Positions 47,496 through 59,936 of a DNA stretch of 64,000 bases are shown here, piece after piece (position 1 is the first letter of the stretch; every line of letters begins with the position of its first letter). The position numbers and the translations under genes are program-made. The stretch is from positions 84,162,862-84,226,861 of the forward strand of contig NC_080584.1 of the NCBI RefSeq assembly GCF_029962835.1, given 5' to 3'. The notes under the pieces are model-generated. The model was given only the letters and a program-made list of their open reading frames with translations. It was not told the DNA's origin and did not search any database. This stretch comes from Magnolia sinica. Taxonomy: Eukaryota > Streptophyta > Magnoliopsida > Magnoliales > Magnoliaceae.

Positions 47496-48233
47496 TGTTG
47501 GAGGGCATTGAATAAAACCTTAGGATCTAGCTTCCAAAAAAAAAAAAAAACACCAGAATTATGAGATGATAAAGCAATGAAATAAATCAAAGCACAAACC
47601 ACACAACATAAGAAAATTTTATGTGGAAAACCCTCAAAGAGGTAAAAAATCACGGGGCACACACCGATCACAAGCACACACCGCTTGGATCAAACCTTCT
47701 TCACTCACACAGGAGTGGATGAACAATAAGAGAATAAAAGAAAACGGAGAGATCTCACCGATCACGAGGACGTAGAAGCGCTGAGACGTCGATTGCGAAA
47801 TCTCCCTTCCACAAGCAATTCCTCTCTCTCTTTTTCTCTCTCTCACACCTTTGATAGCCCTAAACCCTTTGACAAACCCTTATAAAGCTTTAGGAAACCC
47901 TCTTGAATTACCTGAAAAAGCCCTAAGCACTCCTATTTATAGTTTAGGAAACTCTCTTTCCCACCCCTTGCGAAAGGGCCTCAAAATTCCGTAATCCGCA
48001 CAAAATCGCGAAACGAATCTGCGTGACCTTGACTGATCGAGCCGAGTCCTCGACCGGTTGAGCGGACCACTAGACCGGTCGAGTAAACCCCTTGACTGGT
48101 CGAGCAGCGCAGAGAAAATAAACCCGATGTCGATGGAGTTCGAGTGGAGCTAGGCCTCGACTGGTTGAGCTTCACCCTCTCAACCGGTCGAGTGAGGCTC
48201 ACGACCGGTCGAGCCTGGGAGGAAATCCCATCA
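47496..48233 (-). repeat. 5' LTR of the copia element
   Basis: 738 bp; minus strand begins TGATGGGATTTCC and ends CCTCCAACA. TATA box CTATAAATA (minus) at plus 47934-47942. Upstream of it, at about 48025-48215, seven copies of a CGACYGGTYGAG motif lie in U3. Confidence 0.93.
48025..48215 (-). promoter_or_regulatory. Seven-copy palindromic motif in copia U3
   Basis: Variants of the 14-bp palindrome CTCGACCGGTCGAG recur seven times within about 190 bp, starting roughly 80 bp upstream of the LTR TATA box (minus strand). The same arrangement is in the 3' LTR (43300-43475) and, degenerate, in the LTR at 3640-3770. Confidence 0.75.
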
Positions 48234-48238
48234 CCTAC

Positions 48239-49582
48239 ATGATGGACGTACATCCAAAAGAGATGTTATCAAGTGTCAGTCACATGGTTCTGAGAAGAAA
48301 AACTCATATGAGTACTAAAGTCACAAAATTCGTGTAAAATGACTTTCAAGGACTCCATCTAAATTGCTTAAAAAAGCTAATTCTCGTGTTTTTGTCTGAG
48401 CTAAATGTTTTCTTAACCAAACTTACATCTCACGGATCAGTGATGTCAGACGTTTCCTTTTTTTCCTACTAAACCATGTTTTCCTTTCTAGTTCCAATTG
48501 GATTTTTCTGCTTGTATTAATTGGATCCAATACCAGTTTTTGACTTAGTTTAGAAAATTCCCTTTTATGGCATTGATTCTCTTTGGGATTGTTATTTGCA
48601 GGTGCAAAAATGTACAAATTAAGCAGGTAAGAACCTTACATGACAAAACAAAAGCCACTTGGAGTTTTAGTATTCTTATCCAAATCTAATAATCTTCTTA
48701 ATCTCTACAACTCGAGAGAATAGCTCATAAACTTGATCTTCAGTCGTGTAGAAGGACATATTACCAATATGATCTTCAGTCGTGTAGAAGGACATATTCC
48801 CAATATAAACAGTGGTTGAGGTTTGAAGCGCATGTTCAAATTCTTTCCGTGTTCAAGGAAAATCTTCTATCCCGATAAGCTGAAAGCTTATTTGGATCCT
48901 AGCATTGATGCAGGGTAAGTTACCAAAGAAAGGAAACATTAAATCTAAACACAGGGAATGGGAGAAGAAACAAGTGAAATTAGCATTACTAGTTGGACAA
49001 TAGTATCTGTGGCCAGCAACAGTATACTCAAACATCAAATGAAAATGCAAAATAAAGTATTAGATTGATGCAAAGTCAAAATTAATGTGTTCAACCGACC
49101 CAGTTGGGTTAAGGCTTAAATGATGATGATGTTGGATTCTACCTTTGCTGTCTGACCAGTTAAAGCACAGTTCAAGGCGATATTCCTGATTAAATGTACA
49201 CATGACCACATACAGTCCCACATGGAACCCATGCATGGAGTTGAATCCCTTCATCAAGGCAGGCCCTGCTATGTATGCTCCTAACCAAGAAGCTAGGCTA
49301 TTCTGCTCTTCTTGTGCAAGATGTGTGCATTGAATTTTAACTATTGGTCTTTTTCAAACCACCCATCTCATTCGCACCTGCTTTCATGTAGGACCTGATG
49401 AGCAGAATGGCCAGACTTCCTCACCTAATAGATAGTCTGGATCTCATACAAGTATGCCACATTGGAACACTCATGCAATGAGACCACTTCTCCATCTCTT
49501 CTTCTCTTTGCTTTTTTTAATGAAAATTTATTATTATAATTATTTTGCTTAAATTTGTATTATTAGATAAATCTCCAACAAT

Positions 49583-49584
<2 letters not shown>
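48239..49584. repeat. Intergenic DNA with a 36-bp direct repeat
   Basis: GATCTTCAGTCGTGTAGAAG and the following 16 bases occur twice in tandem at about 48738-48809, with one difference. Nothing else recognised in this stretch. Confidence 0.7.

Positions 49585-49656
<72 letters not shown>
49585..49656. repeat. (AT)36 microsatellite
   Basis: Uninterrupted AT dinucleotide repeat of 72 bp. Confidence 0.97.
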
Positions 49657-49659
<3 letters not shown>

Positions 49660-52500
49660 CTAGAAGATGGGAGCACGCTTGTAACTTTGTTGAATAAAAA
49701 ATGGTTTTACAAGAATTCAAGATGGACCTCACCTATCACATAATACTACCTTATTAGGCCTCTATAATTCTCAAAATCATGAATTCTTTTTTCATTGAAT
49801 ATTATGAGAAATCAAAATGCTACAGGTTTTACCATCCCAACCACAACACCAAGAAGATTCTTAGAAATGGTTAAAAGTGAGAGTAAGAAGGATGGTATTG
49901 ATCGCATTATACGTGCCTTTTGGAAGTATATATGGTTATTCCACGAGACAAATCAAGCCACAATTGGGAACAAGCAGGTTAATGACTAACAAGTGGGCTT
50001 GTGATCACTAAACAATTTAGACCCATGCATATTTAGAGGCCTGATTAGACATTGGCCCATTCCCATTAGCTTGGCCAGAACCCAAGCCAAGTAAAGCCCA
50101 AACTCAGACACAGGTTTCCTCTCACTTATCTGGAATCATGCACAGATTTATCATTTTTCTATCTGCATTGCATGTACCATGGCGTTCATGTCACGATGTG
50201 GGCCATCAATGGATGTGACATTTTGATAAAGAAAGAGTCATTGTAATTAAATAAAAAAGGGTTTTTACTCCCAAGTACACCCACCATTTTATGTGAGTGC
50301 CGCAATAGCATTGTTTTTCAAAACATCATTCTCTTTTACACCGAAAAGCATTGTGCACTTTTTTACAAAGGAAAATGTCCGTAATCCTTTAAAAAACTAA
50401 AATAAAATTCTATAGATTTGTATTATCTTTTATCATTACTTTCTGTAAAATTCCTCGGTAAAAACTCCCACTTAAAAAATAAAAATAAATAAGGTTCGTT
50501 TTTTGTTCTCCCCTTTTATCTATTACATTGAATTGAGCTTATTGGAAAGAAAGTGAGAGTGAGTTACATGCAAAATAATTACAAACATTCTACTTTTAAA
50601 AGATGAGTTTTTCTTTATTTTTTATAAGATTTTAATTAGATAAGTCTTTTGTCAAGAAATGGATAGATGGAAAGAAAATAGATTTAAAATTATTTTTTTT
50701 TTTTTTTTAAAAAACACACTTAACTTTTAAAAGATTGGTTCTCCTTTCTATAACGATTATGTTCGGACTAGTCTATTTCTTTCGAAACAAATATAAGGAG
50801 AAGAGAGATAAAAAATAAAATTAAAATTAAAATTTTAAAAAAAAAAATCACTATTAAAAAATAGATTCTTCTTCTTTGTTTAAAAGATTAGACTTAAATT
50901 GATGTTTTTATAAGAGCCGGTCTTTGGGCCAACTTTAGAACGGTTAAATGGTATCTAAATGAGATTATTCTAAAGTTATTCGAAAGTTTATTAAATTATC
51001 TTTCTAATAAACCTAAGATTTTCCATGTCCAAGTTGTAATGAGAGAATTATGAGTGTTTTAATGGGAATGCGTGATTCATTGTTCAAACCATGATCACTA
51101 TTTTGGACCCTCTTTTGGAAGGTTAAACTATCTCAAAACCAACTACTTCCAAAGCCATTTAAAAGTTTGTTAAAATATCTTTCCAAAGATAATAAGATCA
51201 GTCCATTGAAATAGCTAGTGGCTTGTAATATGGAAGATAAATCAAAGGCATGATATGATGGTTTTGAAAGAAATGACCAATGGTTTATATTTGACACAGG
51301 CATGTGGCCCACTCGATGTTGGACCGACCTAGACTTGGTTTGCACATGTTGGCAATGGCAAACACATTGTGAATGTCAAAGTCCCCTAGTATACATTGAT
51401 ACACCATCCTCTACCGAATGTCTCTAAAAGTTCAAGCCGTTAGAAGATGGTATGAACGTATTGATGGACTTTAATATTCCCCAAATGTATAGGGTGAAAC
51501 TTTGTATGAAAACATACGGGGCAAGAGTAGAAAGATACACACACCGTAAACAAGCTTTATTTTTCAATCCCCGAACCAGATTTTTCTAGCCCTGTGAAAG
51601 AAAATATTACAGAGGAATATTTACTCTCTCAAGAATTTGAACAATTGACCTTCGGCGCCAATACCAAGGCTAGAGCGAATAAATAGGATATTGCCCACAA
51701 TGTGTCGTGTTGGCACTTGTATCATGAATAAAACCAACAATCTCACTCGAGGGAGTCATCCGTTAATTCCAATGACACGTGGGGCAGCTTAATTGCAAAT
51801 TTACTCCTAAGATAGTAAAGTGATATCCCAACCAATCACATCATATACTTAGATGGTGCTGAGATGGTCCATGTGGGTGGGCCATGACTTCACTAACCTT
51901 CTTTTAAGTACAATTAAAAAGTTCTTATCTAAATTCTTAGAATTAATGTCCAAATTTTGGCAGTTGGAATACAGACACTACACCAATGTGAGTCAGAAAT
52001 AAAGGTTACCATTTTTCAAGGTTTTGGTTTATCGACCACCATAAACCTGGCATGTATGATGTTGCTCTACCAATCAATCATGCAGTCTGTATACTCAAAT
52101 TCAAAGTTACTGAAGTTTCTTAACCATCCAATCGGTGACCATCAAATTGGAGTCAAAAATAAAATGGTCGATTGATGGCTCTATATACGGGCCGTTTGGC
52201 ATATCTACTAATAAAAGTTCATTTGTTTATTCTTTCAAAAAAAAAAAAAACTCTTATTTTGAAAACAAACTATTTGGTAAAGTCATAATTTTATAGTTTA
52301 ATTTTTTTAAAAACTAGCCAAAAAACTCTTCAAAAATAAGTGACAGAGAAGTCACTTTTTTCCTTCGGAGCTTATTTGGCTTAAGCACATAGCCATTTAT
52401 TATTATTTTTTTGACAATTTTTTCCTTGAACTTTTTAAGAAATCCCAATCCTACCCTCGTCTCTTCTCTTTACAATCTCTCCAATGTAAACCCATATGAT
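49657..52500. other. No gene recognised, very AT-rich
   Basis: Long A/T tracts (e.g. 50690-50712, 50815-50850). No coding motif, LTR end or satellite found in this 2.8-kb stretch. Confidence 0.45.
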
Positions 52501-52501
52501 G

Positions 52502-53774
52502 AGCAACTTATATTGAAGGTGAGGCTCCACATGATGAATGGTCCACATCAAGGTGGACCAACATAATGCACAATGGGCCTTACATGATGGATGCCCCACA
52601 ACAAAGTGTGGCCCCACATGATGGAGGACCCATAGCAAAGGTGGGACCCACATAATGGATAATAACATTGAAGATGGGACTACATAATAGAAGGTTGACA
52701 TCAAAGGTGGGCCCACATGATAAATGACCCATATTGAAGGTTCGGCCCAACATGATGGACGGTCCAATGCAAAAGTGGGAGCCACATGATGGATGGGGTG
52801 GGTCTCACATGATGGATGGCCTACATCAAAATGTGGCCTCGCATGATGAACTATCTACATTAAGTAGGCCCCACATGATGGACTTTTTGTAACAAAAGTG
52901 AGATGCATGATGGATAGTGGACATCAAAGGTGGGCCTACATGATGAACCGTCTATATTAAAGATGTCCCCCATATGATGATTGGTCTATATCAAGGTGGG
53001 CCCACATAATGCATGGTTCACATCAAAGGTGGGCCCCAAATGATGGATGACCCACATCAAAGTGGGGCCTAGTGTGATGGACCATCCACATTAAGTGGGC
53101 CCCGCTTGATGGACAGTCCACATCAAAGGTAGGACCCACATAATGGTATAGACATCAAAGGTGGGCCCACGTGATGGATGGTTGACATCAAAGGTGGGCC
53201 CACATGATGAACGACCTGTATTGAAGGTAGGGCCCACATAATGAATGGTCCACATCGAGGTGGCCCTCACAGTGGACGAGTGGGCCTCACATGATGGATG
53301 GTCCATATCAAAGTGTGGGCCTCAGAATGGACAATCCACATTAAGTGGGCCCCACCTAATGAACGTCCCACCTCAAAGGTCTCGGATGATGAACGACACA
53401 TATTCAAAGTGGCCCAACATGATGGATGATCCACATAGAAGGTGCACTCCACAAGAAGGATGATGGGTATCAAAAGTGGGCCCCATATGATAGACAAACC
53501 ACTTTGAAAATGAGGCCACACAATGGACACATCAAATGTGGATTCCACATGATGGGTAGTGGACATTAAGGGGCCCACATAAAGAATAATTAGCATTGAT
53601 GATGGGTCTTGCATGATAAATGACTTATATTAAGGTGGGCCCTGCATAATGGATGATCCATATCAAAGGTCAACCCGTAGTGATGAATGGTCCACATGAA
53701 GGACAAGCCTCACATGATGGACATCTCACTTTAAAGTTTTGGCTCACATAATTGATGATTCACATCAAAGGTGG
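52502..53774. repeat. Degenerate ~40-bp GGGCCCACATGATGGA array
   Basis: Units of the form GTGGGCCCACATGATGGATG + GTCCACATCAAAG follow each other every ~36-42 bp, roughly 30 copies. Substitutions are many but the GGCCCACATGATG core is kept. The array resumes right after the solo LTR at 54478-54540. Confidence 0.85.
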
Positions 53775-54477
53775 TGATGTAGAGCGGGTCGCGGACAGTT
53801 TCATGGCCAAGATGGATCAGAAAAGGCCTGGTCGACGACATAAGTGATTTGGACCATCGGACCTTAGATCGGGCGTATCTCGCAATCCAGAATGAGTTAT
53901 CTGACGTAAAATATATGATTTTAGGGTAGAACGGGCTACTTTAGCCAACCAACCCCGCTACGCCGAGTTACACAGCCCGGAATTGCGAAAAACCCCTGGA
54001 TCGATGGTCGTTTCCCCGTTTTAATTTCGTTTTTACTATAAATAGTAAGTTTTAGTTTGATTATAACTCTTCATCCGTCGGGCTTTAGGAGTTGCGCCCA
54101 ACGTGAAAAGAGCTTAGAATAATTAGGAGAACGGTTTGGTCAAGCCAAATAGGACACTTACTATTTTTGGCCGAAAACCTTGCGCACTAGTAGACATCAC
54201 GACCGTCTATAAATAGTAAGTTTACTATTTATAGTAAGTTGCGGATTCTAAGAGTTTGAGTTGTAGTTTGATTCTAATTTCTTTCTCATTGCTTGGTACC
54301 CCTATTTAAAGGGTTGTGAACTTGTTTTTATTGATCAATTACTCAATTTCAAATTTCTTAGAATTTATTTCTATTTTCCGCTTTCTTTCCTCGTGGATTT
54401 GAGAAGTCTCTGTGAGGAGTCCAAAGAAGCTCCGTGGATTCAGAGTAGTTATCCTCATCACGTTCATCCCTGCGTCA
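53775..54477 (+). mobile_element. Solo LTR, 703 bp (copy 2)
   Basis: TGATGTAGAGCGGG...CCCTGCGTCA, the same length as the copy at 4676-5378 with only scattered substitutions. Perfect target duplication GGTGG at 53770-53774 and 54478-54482. It interrupts the 40-bp array, so it is younger than the array. Confidence 0.93.
54207..54234. promoter_or_regulatory. TATA-centred palindrome in LTR copy 2
   Basis: Same 13-base arms CTATAAATAGTAA and reverse complement as at 5108-5135. Confidence 0.75.
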
Positions 54478-54540
54478 GGTGGGCTCCAAATGATGGAGGA
54501 TCCACATCTAATGCCCAACATAATAGATGACCCAAATGTC

Positions 54541-55708
54541 TTAAACTATAAAGTTCATAGCCATGCATTTTTTGCCATTTGGGGGTAGAGTCAATCTATG
54601 ATGAGGTCTATCAAAATAACAGTCAAGATTGTTCTAGTTGTTATAATCTTTAAAAATGACATCTACCCTTAAAAAAGCTCTTATTTGTATGGTACCAGAG
54701 CTTTTAATTTTTTGGTTTTTGAAAACCTAATTTTACCAAACAAGCTAATTTAAAATAAGAGGTAAAATTAAAATAATAAAAGCTTATTACTGTATCTCTT
54801 ATTTAAAAAGCTTTTATTAGATTAGAGTAGAGATGCCCAACCCCTGCAATTACTTAAAAGATGGTGGTGATCAATCGAAGTTTTGGCTATTAGACAAATC
54901 CGCTGTTTTTTTTTTCCCCTAATATTTTGCACCCACAGTAATACATAGCAATTGTTCATATCAACGAAGTTGTCGGTGGTGCACTCACCTTTATGCCAAA
55001 AAAGAAAATAAAACCACTGTTTAGGATTTAATGGAAGGGACATGGCAGAACCGTAACTGTTATAATTAATGTGGGGCCACCCTTTCACCTTCCACGTTAA
55101 CCATTAATCATGACCGTCCAACTATTATCAATGATTTAGCATGACTAAATAAAAAATAAAAAAAAATAAAAAAAAATCAGCTTAAGTGTCACAGTAAAGA
55201 TCCGATTGATGACCTTCAAATTGCAAATAATAATAATAATAATGCAAGAGTAAAAAGGATTATAATTTTTGTCCTGTTGTGATAGTTTTTTGAAAAAAGA
55301 CTGACAGTTAGGTGGATGGTCCTGATCGACAGTTAAGCTTTCCATGTGGAAGGTGGAAGGTTACTATATAAATTGTAATACATGCACCTTCCTATCATGT
55401 AATTTCCTAATGACATAACGTGACTTGAAGTGTTCGGATGGTGCTAATTGTACACTAAAACCTGAGTTTTTCGCTTTTACAGCTTATACGTCACCGAGAA
55501 AATATATAGAAGAGGAATGCTAATTCCACACGCTATAACAGCGCATCATACATGTGCACCATGTTGCTGTACATGTTATTCATGAATTGGAGCTGTTTTG
55601 CAATGTCACTGTCTGTCTCTTTCCTATTTTCTCGTGCAGCAGGGTTGATTTTGGTGTTGCCCGGTTTTAGATTATGTTTTGTCCTCAATGCGGTACTAGT
55701 TTCACGTG

Positions 55709-55718
<10 letters not shown>
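54541..55718. other. No gene recognised
   Basis: AT-rich intergenic DNA, with A-rich (55150-55175) and (AAT)n (55228-55243) patches and a (GT)n start at 55706. Confidence 0.45.

Positions 55719-55760
<42 letters not shown>
55719..55760. repeat. (TA)21 microsatellite
   Basis: Pure TA repeat, preceded by (GT)n, directly next to the MITE that starts at 55766. Confidence 0.95.
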
Positions 55761-55763
<3 letters not shown>

Positions 55764-55765
55764 CT

Positions 55766-56099
55766 CATGGGAACTTTCCATGAAGTCGAGCTGTGTGGGC
55801 CCCACTGTGATGCGTGTTGAAAATCTACCCCATCAGTCAGATGCACCATTCCATGGTGGGCCTCCGTCTTAAAAATCAATTCAATCCATGACTTTTGTGG
55901 GCCACACCAAGTGCTTTTATATGTTTTGGCATGTCTTCACGTGATTTTAGATGGTATAGCCCACATGAGTTCCATATACGACTGCTTTTTGGGATATCCG
56001 GTAATTTAAAGGGGACGCATCAAATGCATGGTATTGATGTTCGAAACACATCATGATGGGGCCCACACAGCTCGACCTGGCATAGAACCATTTCCCATG
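55766..56099. mobile_element. MITE, 334 bp, foldback
   Basis: The left arm CATGGGAA ... GTCGAGCTGTGTGGGCCCCA is mirrored on the right by TGGGGCCCACACAGCTCGAC ... TTCCCATG. Arms extend ~55 bp with a small indel. No transposase. Target duplication not identified. Confidence 0.75.
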
Positions 56100-56101
56100 C
56101 G

Positions 56102-56384
56102 AGTCCGGATCCTCTATTTGCCAAAACCAGGACTTTCCTGCTATTTTCCTCCTTTACTGTATAGTGATAGGTCGGTCCCAGTCAGCGATGCAAATTCAAT
56201 TCATTCCACAATCACACGGTCCAATTAGATTGCAACAATCAGCTTGACGCAAACAGAGGATCCGGACTCGCATGTGAATGCATTGACTTTGCATCGCTGA
56301 CTGAGACGGACCTATCACTGTAGAGCAAATTAAGGAGGGAAAAAGCAGGAAAGTCCTGGTTTTGGCAAACAGAGGATCCGGACT
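56102..56384. mobile_element. 283-bp foldback element with ~95-bp arms
   Basis: AGTCCGGATCCTCT at the left end is the reverse complement of AGAGGATCCGGACT at the right end. The arms continue through CCAAAACCAGGACTTTCCTGC and GATGCAAA on the left with complements on the right, down to about 56199 and 56288. The loop contains a further inverted copy of the left terminus (56255-56274, AGAGGATCCGGACTCGCATG), so two alternative hairpins are possible. Confidence 0.85.
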
Positions 56385-56855
56385 TACGACCTGTTTGGTA
56401 ACAGTAATGTTGTGTCATGAGCAGGGTTGTCCAGGACCATTAGTGAGGGCAAAGCCAAGTCATTTTTGGCCTGCCTACTGCCTTACACGCACATACACAT
56501 CTTCTCTTCCCTATCAAGGGATAGGTTTTCTAATCTACCATATGCTACAATATCTAGACATCTTCATCCTCTCCATCCGTCTTAGTTCCAGCTCAATTAT
56601 TATTATTTTGAGAGTGTAAAACAACATTGCTAATCTCTTCTAAACTGCAGAACCAGTTGGGTTCTATATCATGTGACCACCATTAATATAACGCAAGGAG
56701 AAGTGCACCTTCTTTCCGTTGTGATACGTTGATACTGTTTGACGCTGATAGACATGTTGTAATGCATGCTATCCTCTTATTGCTTTCATCTGGTGACGTG
56801 AGTATCCAAAATCATTTGTAGGGGAGGATTATTAATTGAGTGGTGCATCATCACG
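56385..56855. other. No feature recognised
   Basis: Ordinary intergenic DNA; nothing identified. Confidence 0.4.
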
Positions 56856-57130
56856 TGCATTGATGTGGGCCAATCCGGTCACCCGTGCATGCTCCCCATA
56901 TCCATGCGGGCCGGATCCAGACTGCCCATTCCATGCTGTCTTGATTGTCACTTTTTGGCCTTTGCTGCCCACATCCCATGTCTGCTGTGTACCTCTTGTG
57001 CATTGATGTGGGCCAATCCGATCACCCATGCTCCCCATATCCATGCAGCTGGCCGATCCAAACTGCCCCCATTCCATGCTGTCTTGATTGTCACTTTTGC
57101 CCATGTCTGTTGTGTTCCTCTTGTACATTG
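56856..57130. repeat. Tandem duplication, ~143-bp unit, 2 copies
   Basis: GTGCATTGATGTGGGCCAAT starts at about 56856 and 56999. Both copies run through CTCCCCATATCCATGC and TTCCATGCTGTCTTGATTG to CTCTTGT. The second has small deletions. Confidence 0.9.
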
Positions 57131-57479
57131 TCGGCCATTGATTTCTAGACTTTGATTAGGTACAATATTTGTTGTATCACGTTTTTCTTTTCCATCAAAC
57201 GTGTTGGACTGTGTCTATGATTGCTCCTTGTGACCTTTGATCACTGATTGGAATATTGGCCTGTAGTGCTGCCCGTGATCGTTGATTATTGCATATTGTT
57301 GCTGGACTTCTTTCTGCCGCTGATTCATCTACACATCATCATCAGACGTGATTCACATCCAACTTGCTATTATTCTTTATTTGATCTTTTAATTGTGCTT
57401 TCCATTCGATTAATTAGAGAATAATTTTACATCACAACCATTAGAAAGAATGACGACCCAAATGATGGATGTGAAAATT
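57131..57479. other. No feature recognised
   Basis: Intergenic DNA; nothing identified. Confidence 0.4.
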
Positions 57480-57715
57480 GGCATTCAACAAACATCAAAG
57501 TGTGGCCCAATATGATGGACCATCCACATTAAGTGAGCCACACTTGATGGACAGTCCACATTATAGGTAGGACCTACATAATGGATGATGGACATCAAAG
57601 GTTGGCCAACATGATGGACAATTGCATCAAAGGTGGGCGCATATGATGAACGACCTATATTAAAGGTGGCGCCCTATATAATGAATGGTCCACATCAAGG
57701 TGGCTAAGTACATCA
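57480..57715. repeat. Second block of the ~40-bp GGCCCACATGATGGA array
   Basis: Same unit as at 52.5-53.8 kb, about six copies. It abuts the truncated end of the gypsy fragment at about 57716. Confidence 0.75.
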
Positions 57716-59936
57716 ACCACCTTGTTCTACTGCATTGACTTAAGCTTCAGAACGAATATGAATTCTTAAAAAAATGCAACTCATTCAGCATGCACACAAT
57801 TTATGTTAGCTTGGCTATTAATAAACTTTAACGTTATATAGATCGAATGGCATGATCAACCACTCATACAACCCTTTATTGATCTTGAATGTTGTTTTCC
57901 ACTCATCACCTAGCCGGATACGAATCTGATAGTACCCGCTCATCAGATCTAGTTTAGAGAACACATTGGCACCTTCTAGCATATCGAGCATGTCGCCCAA
58001 CCATAGTATTGAGAATCGATATTTAATGGTAATCTTGTTAATTGCTCGACTATCGACACACATGCACCAGATTATATCTTTCTAAGGCGTTAACAACGTT
58101 GGCACAACACATGAGTTCATTCTCTCTCTCTTAGAAGACCCTTATGGATTAATTCTTTCACCCGCCCTTGAAGTATATCACACTCTTTCGAATTCATCTG
58201 ATAGTGAGGGTGGCTGGGCAAGGTAGCCCTAGAGACGAGGTCTATATGATGTTAGATGTTATGCATGGGCAAAAATCCATCGAGTAAATTTTCGCGACAG
58301 ATTTCTTTGAATTCATTCAACAATAACCTTAAACTTAGAGGACTGTTTAATGGCTCCAATTCCTCGTTATTTACTACTACGGCATACACATTGTTGGTTT
58401 CTTTGGATTCCTCTACAAAACATCGAATGGTCAAGAGGGAGCCCTCTACACTTTATAAGCTTTGGGGTGATTCTCTGGTGCCATAGGGGCAAGGATCATC
58501 TTTCGACCATCTTTGACGAAGACATAAACATTTTCTCATTCCCGGTGGGTCACATCATGGTTCGTTGTCATGGTTGACCGAGTAATATATGATATGCTTC
58601 CATGTCGACCACATCACAAAAGTACTTGATCATTATAATTCTTACTAATTGAAAATGAGACAATGCATTGTTCGGTTACATTAGTCATGTTCACCTTCTT
58701 TATCTAGTCAATCGAGTACGAAGAATGATGTTTTGTCGTAGGTAACTGCAACTTCTCCACCATCACCTTCGTGTCGATATTCTCACTATTGTCATTATCT
58801 ATTATTACATCACAGACCTTACCATTGATGATACCCCGCGTATAGAATATATTGTACCTCTACAGGTGCACCTCCTTCCTTAGAGTATACAATAATCACC
58901 TCATGAATAAGGATTCGTCATGATCATCGGCCAACCATTCTTTGTCACCAACTCATTCCTCAACAGCTTGTTCATCTTCATCAAATTCAAGGCATTTTGC
59001 AACTGCATTACCTTCACTGCCCCCTTTGTTAATGGCCAAGTGAATTGTGAGGCGTTGTGAGCAGGTGTTTGATAATTGGCCTAGTTAGCCACAACGGTAA
59101 CAATTGTTCGGCCATGGTCGACCATAAGGATTTTAAATCCTACTTGGACTCGTTGTTGTGGGTGCTTCACGTTGAGTCTTAGATGAACCGCTCCCTATGT
59201 TACAGTTTACGGTTGCAAGAGGTTGAGGACGTCCTTTTACTGGTTCATTTCCTTTTACCAACGTTGAATCCTACGTGGGATACATCATGGGTGGTCAAGT
59301 CGAAGGTAAAGCCGAGTAGGGAATCTTATAAGCTATGTTTTCACCCTACTTGCCAACTGAACCGCCTCATCCACGGTCCTAACCAGGTGCATCTGAACTC
59401 AGTCCTGAATTGTCGATCGTAAAACGCCTATGAACCATGCTACTTTCTGTGATTTAGTATCCTAAAAGTCATTCTGCATTGCCAACCCCTAAAACTCTTC
59501 AATGTATTCTGTGACAGTTTGATTCCCATGTTCGCAATTTTGGTATTGCTAGAGCAAGACCTGCTTGTAATTACTGGTGAGGAATCATGTTCGAAGAAGG
59601 CATCTCATATGTGGCAATGATTTGATGGGTACCTTGTTGTATCGGGCACATGAGATTTATAATTGCTCCCATAATGCAGAAGCACCGTATTTTAATTTGA
59701 ATACTACTATTTTCACTTTATTATGTTTTGGCACATCCATGTAATCAAATTTCATTCTACTATGGTTAACTAATCGAGAAAATCTTCTATGTGCAATAAG
59801 CCATTAAAACTGAGAAGTGTCATCTCTATAGACCAGGCAATGCCGCCACTGATGCCCTCGTTGTTGAAGCTCGACTCATCTGGGGTATCCCTACGATTCA
59901 CCTCCGGAAGTACTTTACAGAAATCAGGGTTGTGCC

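Larger units (their letters stand above)
40617..48233 (-). mobile_element. Ty1/copia retrotransposon, minus strand, LTR interrupted by a solo LTR
   Basis: Perfect 5-bp target duplication CCTAC at 40612-40616 and 48234-48238. On the minus strand: 5' LTR 47496-48233, primer site TGGTATCAAATC at 47481-47492, gag, protease, integrase, RT and RNase H in copia order, polypurine tract just above 43491, and 3' LTR 40617-43491. The 3' LTR is split by a 2134-bp insertion (40830-42963). Many stops and frameshifts make it defective. Without the insertion the element is about 5.5 kb, normal for copia. Confidence 0.95.

Noticed and set aside
55552-57155. Several 60-98-residue frames around the foldback elements and the tandem duplication
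   Set aside because: They run through TA repeats, MITE arms or duplicated non-coding units and differ between the duplicate copies by frame-breaking indels.
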